Shown piece after piece: positions 1-3,399 of a stretch of 6,138 nt of DNA. The stretch spans positions 1 to 6,138 of the forward strand of contig MWJR01000173.1 of assembly GCA_002127415.1 (NCBI GenBank), read 5' to 3'. A model generated the notes under the pieces. The model did not search any database, had not been told where the DNA came from, and worked only from the letters and a program-made list of their open reading frames with translations. Position 1 is the stretch's first letter. Each line of letters opens with the position of its first letter. Made by a program: the position numbers and the translations under genes. The stretch is from Calditrichaeota bacterium AABM5.125.24 (GTDB lineage: Bacteria > Electryoneota > AABM5-125-24 > Hatepunaeales > Hatepunaeaceae).

Positions 1-69
1 GAATAACCCAGATCCTATTTCTCTTATGTTTCGCTCTTCTGTTAAATTAACTTCTTCATATAAGAACAT
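1..69 (-). CDS. 5' end of an unidentified protein, cut by the window edge
   Basis: On the minus strand an ATG at 69-67 opens a frame that runs without a stop to base 1, giving 23 residues that begin MFLYEEVNLTEERNIREI. A textbook Shine-Dalgarno sequence, GGAGGT (plus-strand acctcc, 77-82), lies 7 bases upstream, which is the main reason to believe the start. The codons are A+T-rich, like those of the toxin-antitoxin genes upstream, and the gene points the same way, 100 bases after the antitoxin stop. It could therefore be a third gene of the same accessory block or the first gene of the region beyond. I do not recognise the family from 23 residues. An 11-codon reading frame (75-110) ends just before it and contains the Shine-Dalgarno sequence. 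Confidence 0.6.
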   Translation of the reverse strand, partial: MFLYEEVNLTEERNIREIGSGLF

Positions 70-169
70 AATGTTTACCTCCGTTTTTTTTGTTTGATTT
101 TGTTATTCATATAAAGGATTCTTCGCTGTTTTGTGTGGGTACATGGTCGATCTATGAGGAAGGTGATGC

Positions 170-1270
170 TTAATCAGCCCAAGTCAGGCGCTGAAACAGG
201 TCATTAAACTGATTGAATCGGACCAAACCATCGTGTTGCAGCCTTCCTACGATTATACCGGGTGACAAGTCAAGCTCGTCAGCGATATCAAGAATTTGTT
301 CCCGTGTGATCCGATATGTTCCTCTGAACCGAGCGTATATCTCCGGAGGGATGAGGGCGTCGGCTGCGAAACGATTTGCGCCAGTCTCAAGAGGACCCAT
401 CGGTCGATAAGGATTTCGGCCCTTATCAATAAACGCTTGACGCTTGTTATGAAGCAGGACATGGCCGATCTCGTGAAAGATTGCAAACCACAAAAAGTCG
501 CTACGCTTACCTCGCAAGCTAAGTTGGATGTGGGGATGACCGCTTATCCATCTTGTTAAACCATAGACGGGGAATCCCCTAAATTCTCTAACGAAGAGGA
601 ATGCAACTCCACATTTGGCTCCTATTTCCTTAAGATGTGGGATAAATGCATCAGGACTCTCTTTTGACAGTGATCGGATTGCGGGAAGCGCATTTTTGAG
701 ACGTGTCTCCGAATACGGTTGAAGGCGGATTCTCTCTCCTTCGATCTCACCCATGCGAAGCCATACAGCAAGCTTCTCCAATGAAAGGGAAGGCTCGCTT
801 CTTTGGTGATAGGCGAGAAATGACCTGGAGATATATGCTTCGAGTGCATCAAAGTTAGCCACCCTTAGAAAGTTAAGCAGACTCTTGACCTTCGCAATTT
901 GATCGCGAGAAGCGGGGACTAAACCATAGCGAACCATCTCTGAATATGGGAAATTGGCAAGGCGAGGAATTTGTGATCTCAGTTTTACTTCGTATGCCAG
1001 CCGGGCTTCCGTTGCTTGGTAGATTCGTTCAAGTGAGAGCCAGAAGTCCCACGGCAGGCTGGTTACTTTCTCAAGCTGGATCGCTGTATCCGGGGTGATA
1101 GCCTTCTTACCCCGAATTATCTCGTTCACCATCTGAGGCGGTCGACCCAAACGAAGAGCAAGTTCCGATTGGGACATTCGCATGGCTTCAATCACTTCCT
1201 GAAGCGTCTCTCCGGGTGGAATTGCAATTGGCGGAGAGTATGCCTCTGCTTTCACGTGTGGAGCATCCAT
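170..1270 (-). CDS. higA: HigA-type antitoxin fused to ImmA/IrrE (M78) metallopeptidase domain
   Basis: Antitoxin and probable autorepressor of the HigB-like toxin encoded just upstream. Residues about 18-90 form a HigA-type XRE helix-turn-helix: PPGETLQEVIEAM, then SQSELALRLGRPPQMVNEIIRGKKAITPDTA, then the typical PWDFWLSLERIYQ. After a helical linker (about 90-210), residues about 210-345 form an ImmA/IrrE (DUF955, peptidase M78) domain. It has the zinc motif HEIGH at 266-270 and the downstream ETGANRFAADALIP (295-308), whose E295 is the expected third zinc ligand. At 366 residues it is far longer than a minimal HigA of about 100. The ATG overlaps the toxin stop by one base (TAATG), and AGGAG sits 10 bases upstream. 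Known family members bind operator DNA and neutralise HigB. Whether the peptidase cleaves its own N-terminal half, another protein, or nothing is not shown here. The family call is firm; the pairing is inferred from context. Confidence 0.9.
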   Translation of the reverse strand: MDAPHVKAEAYSPPIAIPPGETLQEVIEAMRMSQSELALRLGRPPQMVNEIIRGKKAITPDTAIQLEKVTSLPWDFWLSLERIYQATEARLAYEVKLRSQIPRLANFPYSEMVRYGLVPASRDQIAKVKSLLNFLRVANFDALEAYISRSFLAYHQRSEPSLSLEKLAVWLRMGEIEGERIRLQPYSETRLKNALPAIRSLSKESPDAFIPHLKEIGAKCGVAFLFVREFRGFPVYGLTRWISGHPHIQLSLRGKRSDFLWFAIFHEIGHVLLHNKRQAFIDKGRNPYRPMGPLETGANRFAADALIPPEIYARFRGTYRITREQILDIADELDLSPGIIVGRLQHDGLVRFNQFNDLFQRLTWAD

Positions 1271-1602
1271 TAGTGGTAGTCTCCTATGAATGTGATGGTG
1301 ATTGACTCTATGGTTCTCAAGTCCATTTGGGGGGTTGGGGGCTGGTCACCCGTGATATCTGGTCGGAAGCATATCCTCAGGCTGCCGTGTATGGTTACTG
1401 CCCACTGTCCAGTACGGCCCCCTTTGAGCTTGTGGCGGTAAAATGGGGGGCTTGGCGGGATGTCCGCCAGACATTTGAACGCAGCGAGTTCCTGAAGGCG
1501 TCTGAAGAGCTTCCTTATTGCCTCTTGTGGCAGATGCTTGCGTGCCGCTTTTTCGTCAGTGCAGATCTTCCTGATCAGGGCGCTGTCGTAATTAATATAC
1601 AT
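1270..1602 (-). CDS. higB: HigB-like mRNA interferase toxin (RelE/ParE superfamily)
   Basis: Toxin of a type II toxin-antitoxin pair. HigB proteins are ribosome-dependent endoribonucleases that cut translated mRNA in the cytoplasm. The 110 residues show the HigB pattern: HKLKGGRTGQWAV (57-69), SLRICFRPD (74-82), and a C-terminus ending DYH. H57, K60, R76, Y109 and H110 fall at the spacing I recall for the active-site residues of Proteus HigB (H54, K57, R73, Y91, H92), so the toxin looks intact. It is somewhat longer than the usual 90-95 residues, mainly through a proline-rich insert at about 83-98 (ITGDQPPTPQMDLRTI). The ATG at 1602 has no Shine-Dalgarno sequence and lies in a palindromic ATTAAT repeat. 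The toxin-before-antitoxin order is typical of higBA rather than relBE. Confidence 0.88.
   Translation of the reverse strand: MYINYDSALIRKICTDEKAARKHLPQEAIRKLFRRLQELAAFKCLADIPPSPPFYRHKLKGGRTGQWAVTIHGSLRICFRPDITGDQPPTPQMDLRTIESITITFIGDYH
1281..1285 (-). promoter_or_regulatory. Ribosome binding site of the antitoxin gene, inside the toxin gene
   Basis: AGGAG on the minus strand lies 10 bases before the antitoxin ATG (1270-1268) and within the last toxin codons. It fixes the antitoxin start and allows re-initiation by ribosomes finishing the toxin at TAATG. The toxin itself has no comparable site, which would favour antitoxin synthesis. Confidence 0.6.
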
Positions 1603-1606
1603 TAAT
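1591..1606. promoter_or_regulatory. Candidate antitoxin operator overlapping the toxin start codon
   Basis: attaat-atac-attaat: two 6-base arms, each itself palindromic, so the site is both a direct and an inverted repeat with a 4-base centre. It covers the toxin ATG (1602-1600) and the first codons. HigA antitoxins are known to repress their own operon by binding palindromes in the promoter and start region. The position fits that role, but A+T-rich palindromes of this size also arise by chance. Confidence 0.35.
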
Positions 1607-1625
1607 CGAGACTAAAAAGCAAGTC

Positions 1626-1654
1626 ATTATCAGCTTAAGGGTGAATGGGTGAAA
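1626..1654 (-). promoter_or_regulatory. Possible toxin-antitoxin operon promoter
   Basis: On the minus strand, GATAAT (1631-1626) resembles a -10 box. Seventeen bases upstream is TTTCAC (1654-1649), a poor -35. Transcription would start near 1619, leaving a short leader of about 17 bases before the toxin ATG. The region is A+T-rich and the -35 is weak, so this is only a candidate. Read-through from the glycosyltransferase promoter is also possible because no clear terminator lies between. Confidence 0.3.
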
Positions 1655-1664
1655 TTTTTTCTTA

Positions 1665-1883
1665 TTATTTCAGTAAAGTCACGGTTTTTCTTATAAACCT
1701 TTGACTGTGAAGCGCTTGGATAATGTAATTGTCAGCGGGCATTTGAGTAGCGTCCCATATTAGGAGTTGATGTTTGGGAGCAAAGTAGTCATCTGCGATA
1801 ACTGCCACCCGCCTACCCGCCATATCATACACATCCACCCTCACCCGCCCCGGCCTGTCCATGCTGACTGTCGCCGTGAATTC
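1665..1883 (-). pseudogene. Orphan T9SS type A / FlgD-like C-terminal sorting domain fragment
   Basis: The translation has the pattern of the C-terminal sorting domain of type IX-secreted proteins: TVSMDRPGRVRVDVYDMAGRRVAVI, then an LIWDATQMPADNYIIQ segment, then a basic hydrophobic end RKTVTLLK before TAA. Such domains are about 70-80 residues at the end of large exported proteins and direct export and surface attachment. Here nothing large precedes it. An ATG exists at 1862, but it has no Shine-Dalgarno sequence. Domain-like sequence continues in frame upstream (EFTATVS) to about 1883, the glycosyltransferase stop codon, and in a different frame from that gene. The usual NPFN motif that opens the domain is missing. 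The 5' part is G+C-rich and the 3' part A+T-rich, suggesting a junction. I read it as the remnant of a deleted secreted-protein gene. A short independent protein is possible but unlikely. Confidence 0.65.
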
Positions 1884-3006
1884 AGCCCTTAAGCGTTCGT
1901 CCCTTCCAGCGCACCCTTCCCACCAGCGAGGCCGGCAGCAGCAGCGTGAACAGCAGCGGTGAGATCAGCTCGCCGACCAGCCAGGCCCCCGTCCAGCCGC
2001 GCACCCTGAGTATCCTCGCCCCCCGGGAGAGCGTCAGGCCGTCTATGATGAGCTTCGCTGCCCACAACGCGGCTGCAGGCAGCCAGTTGACCTCCCCTGA
2101 AGCGGCCAGAACCGTTGATAATATCAGCCCCAAGTTGAACAGATAGAGCCCCGCTGACAGCGCGACCAGCCCCGGACGATAGTGCCTCCCCGCCGAGAGA
2201 TGCCGTCGCTTGCGGCTCAACCAGTTACCGACCGATGAGGGGCCTTTGGCGGGCACGAACGTGGCCGGGTCGGTGGAGAAAACGACCTTACCCCCTCGCA
2301 TCGACATCCGCTGCAGCAGCAGATCATCCACGCCCGAAGCGCCGGTTATGGTGGGACCGAACCCACCGACATTCTGCCACATCGCCCTGCGGTAAGCCAG
2401 ATTGCGGCCGGCCGCCGTGGTAACCTTTCCCAGGCCTATCGAACCTGCAGCCACTACGAAGTTGATGAAGCTGTCGAACCTGGCTATGACACCGGCCAGA
2501 CCGCTGCCGTGAAGTGGCGAAAATCCGACAACCGCGTCAACATCCTGCTGGAAGTGCCGGGCGACGCCTGTCATCCATCCCGGTGGGGGGGTGCAATCGG
2601 CGTCGGTGGTCAGGATGACCTCAGCCGTAAGGTCCCGGATGAGGCTGGCAATGGCGCTCTTCATCGGCGCGACCCCCGGTGGTGGATCTCCCGCCTCGTG
2701 GATGCGCAGCCCAGGTATCCGGTCCAGATAATCGCTGGCGATCTCGGCGGTGCGGTCCTGCGAGTGGTCATCGATGATGATAATCTCGCGCAGTTCGGGA
2801 GGATAGTCCTGCCCGGCCAGTGCCTCCAGGCAGCGCCCGATGTTCTGCTCCTCGTTTCGGGCTGGCACCAGCACCGCCACCGTCGGACAGGCGTCACCGG
2901 GTGAGGACTTCAGCCGTCCCAGCCCGATCGCTATCGCTGCGACGGCAGCAATCCAGACCAGGCCGGTCAGAATGGTCAGCGCGAGGACGATCTCACCAGT
3001 CGTCAC
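1882..3006 (-). CDS. Membrane-anchored family 2 glycosyltransferase
   Basis: Transfers a sugar from a nucleotide-sugar donor, probably to a lipid or envelope acceptor at the cytoplasmic membrane; the substrate cannot be read from the sequence. The 374 residues contain an N-terminal membrane helix (about 5-30). The GT-A catalytic domain follows: VAVLVPARNEEQNIGRCLEAL (43-63), IIIIDDHSQDRT (75-86), and the metal-binding DAD at 135-137. GVDDLLLQRM (225-234) stands where the family usually has an E/D-D catalytic motif, and RKRRHLSAG (265-273) stands in place of a Q-x-x-R-W motif. Two to four further hydrophobic segments (about 279-302, 307-323, 340-362) end the protein. The start is GTG at 3006; an in-frame stop lies upstream and there is no other start between. 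The Shine-Dalgarno GGAGGT (3022-3027) is unusually far, about 15 bases. The gene is divergent from gyrA and has its own promoter. Confidence 0.88.
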   Translation of the reverse strand: MTTGEIVLALTILTGLVWIAAVAAIAIGLGRLKSSPGDACPTVAVLVPARNEEQNIGRCLEALAGQDYPPELREIIIIDDHSQDRTAEIASDYLDRIPGLRIHEAGDPPPGVAPMKSAIASLIRDLTAEVILTTDADCTPPPGWMTGVARHFQQDVDAVVGFSPLHGSGLAGVIARFDSFINFVVAAGSIGLGKVTTAAGRNLAYRRAMWQNVGGFGPTITGASGVDDLLLQRMSMRGGKVVFSTDPATFVPAKGPSSVGNWLSRKRRHLSAGRHYRPGLVALSAGLYLFNLGLILSTVLAASGEVNWLPAAALWAAKLIIDGLTLSRGARILRVRGWTGAWLVGELISPLLFTLLLPASLVGRVRWKGRTLKG

Positions 3007-3059
3007 CGGGGGATAAACGGGACCTCCAGATGTTTCTGTAACCTTCGAGTGATGGGGTT

Positions 3060-3088
3060 AATATAATCCGGTGTGGTGGTCTTTTCAA
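3060..3088 (-). promoter_or_regulatory. Sigma70-type promoter of the glycosyltransferase gene
   Basis: On the minus strand, TTGAAA (3088-3083, 5 of 6 to TTGACA) and TATATT (3065-3060, 5 of 6 to TATAAT) are separated by exactly 17 bases. The predicted start is near 3053, giving a leader of about 47 bases to the GTG at 3006. Confidence 0.65.
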
Positions 3089-3157
3089 GCGGATAGGGGT
3101 GAGTTGCTGATTGGATGTGGAGGGGACGACGGGAACCCTGACTGGCGAGTCGGCTCA

Positions 3158-3180
3158 GCCACCCTCTGATATTAGGTGGC
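3158..3180. repeat. Inverted repeat GCCACC / GGTGGC
   Basis: Perfect 6-base arms (3158-3163 and 3175-3180) with an 11-base loop. It abuts the next inverted repeat without a gap, so the two are probably parts of one composite intergenic repeat. Confidence 0.5.
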
Positions 3181-3204
3181 GCGGACATTCCTGTCTGCGT
3201 CCGC
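3181..3204. repeat. Inverted repeat GCGGAC / GTCCGC
   Basis: Perfect 6-base arms (3181-3186 and 3199-3204) around a 12-base loop, attcctgtctgc. It directly follows the previous repeat, forming tandem stem-loops in the divergent intergenic region. Confidence 0.5.
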
Positions 3205-3218
3205 TGTGGGTGGATTAT

Positions 3219-3273
3219 GGTGGCCGGGGATGAGAAACCCGGGCAGTCCGGCAGCTGCCGGACCCGGGCCACC
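3219..3273. repeat. Nested 55-base inverted repeat with a perfect 18-base palindrome
   Basis: Outer arms GGTGGCC (3219-3225) and GGCCACC (3267-3273) enclose two CCCGGG blocks (3238-3243, 3263-3268). Between them is a perfect, loopless palindrome, GTCCGGCAGCTGCCGGAC (3246-3263). The core matches, with one change, a palindrome after gyrA (6046-6061), and the GATGAGAAACCCGGG part resembles the reverse complement of the hairpin at 6007-6023. This marks a dispersed REP/MITE-like repeat family. It lies on the upstream side of the gyrA promoter, where it could also act as a bidirectional transcription barrier. Confidence 0.7.
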
Positions 3274-3287
3274 CTTTTATCTTCTGC

Positions 3288-3316
3288 TTGCATTCGATAT
3301 GCAACCTTGTTATATT
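3288..3316 (+). promoter_or_regulatory. gyrA promoter (extended -10)
   Basis: TTGCAT (3288-3293), a 17-base spacer, and TATATT (3311-3316) preceded by TGt (3308-3310), an extended -10. The predicted start near 3323 gives a leader of about 77 bases to the gyrA ATG. The -35 matches only in TTG, but spacing and extended -10 make this the best promoter in the region. It is overlapped by two palindromes. Confidence 0.65.
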
Positions 3317-3325
3317 TGTAACAAG
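3288..3325. promoter_or_regulatory. Two adjacent palindromes covering the gyrA -35 and -10 boxes
   Basis: Palindrome one is TTGCAT-tcgat-ATGCAA (3288-3304), with perfect 6-base arms, whose left arm is the -35 box. Palindrome two is CTTGTTA-tatttg-TAACAAG (3306-3325), with perfect 7-base arms, spanning the -10 box and the predicted start. One base separates them. Such placement is typical of repressor operators. The second could also fold as a weak hairpin in DNA or at the transcript start. No known regulator is recognised; neither matches a LexA box of the GAAC-N4-GTTC or CTGT-N8-ACAG type. Confidence 0.45.
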
Positions 3326-3399
3326 TTTTGAGACATCCGGGAACTTCGGGATGGCTCAGGTCGAAAGCAGGCTTAGAAAAAGGTCAGATCACTCCGGAG

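Larger units (their letters stand above)
3007..3399. other. Divergent intergenic region between the glycosyltransferase and gyrA
   Basis: This stretch of 393 bases holds no gene I can support. From left to right it contains the glycosyltransferase leader and Shine-Dalgarno (3022-3027), its promoter (3060-3088), a featureless part (about 3090-3155), a run of inverted repeats (3158-3273), the gyrA promoter with two palindromes (3288-3325), and the gyrA leader. Open frames across it read through the palindromes and give low-complexity translations with no family resemblance. Confidence 0.7.

Noticed and set aside
1327..1605. 92-codon plus-strand frame across the toxin gene
   Set aside because: Complement of the toxin gene, which has a clear HigB pattern on the minus strand.
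2509..2904. 131-codon open frame antisense to the glycosyltransferase
   Set aside because: The glycosyltransferase motifs are unmistakable on the other strand; this frame has no family features.
3158..3273. CRISPR array or riboswitch upstream of gyrA
   Set aside because: The repeats are inverted and unequal rather than direct and regularly spaced, and no known riboswitch core is seen.
3003..3293. 96-codon minus-strand frame in the intergenic region
   Set aside because: It runs through the palindromic repeats and the glycosyltransferase promoter, and its translation resembles no protein family.
3328..3399. N-terminal extension of GyrA from a TTG codon
   Set aside because: The added 24 residues have no resemblance to GyrA, the TTG lies about 5 bases after the predicted transcript start, and no ribosome binding site precedes it.
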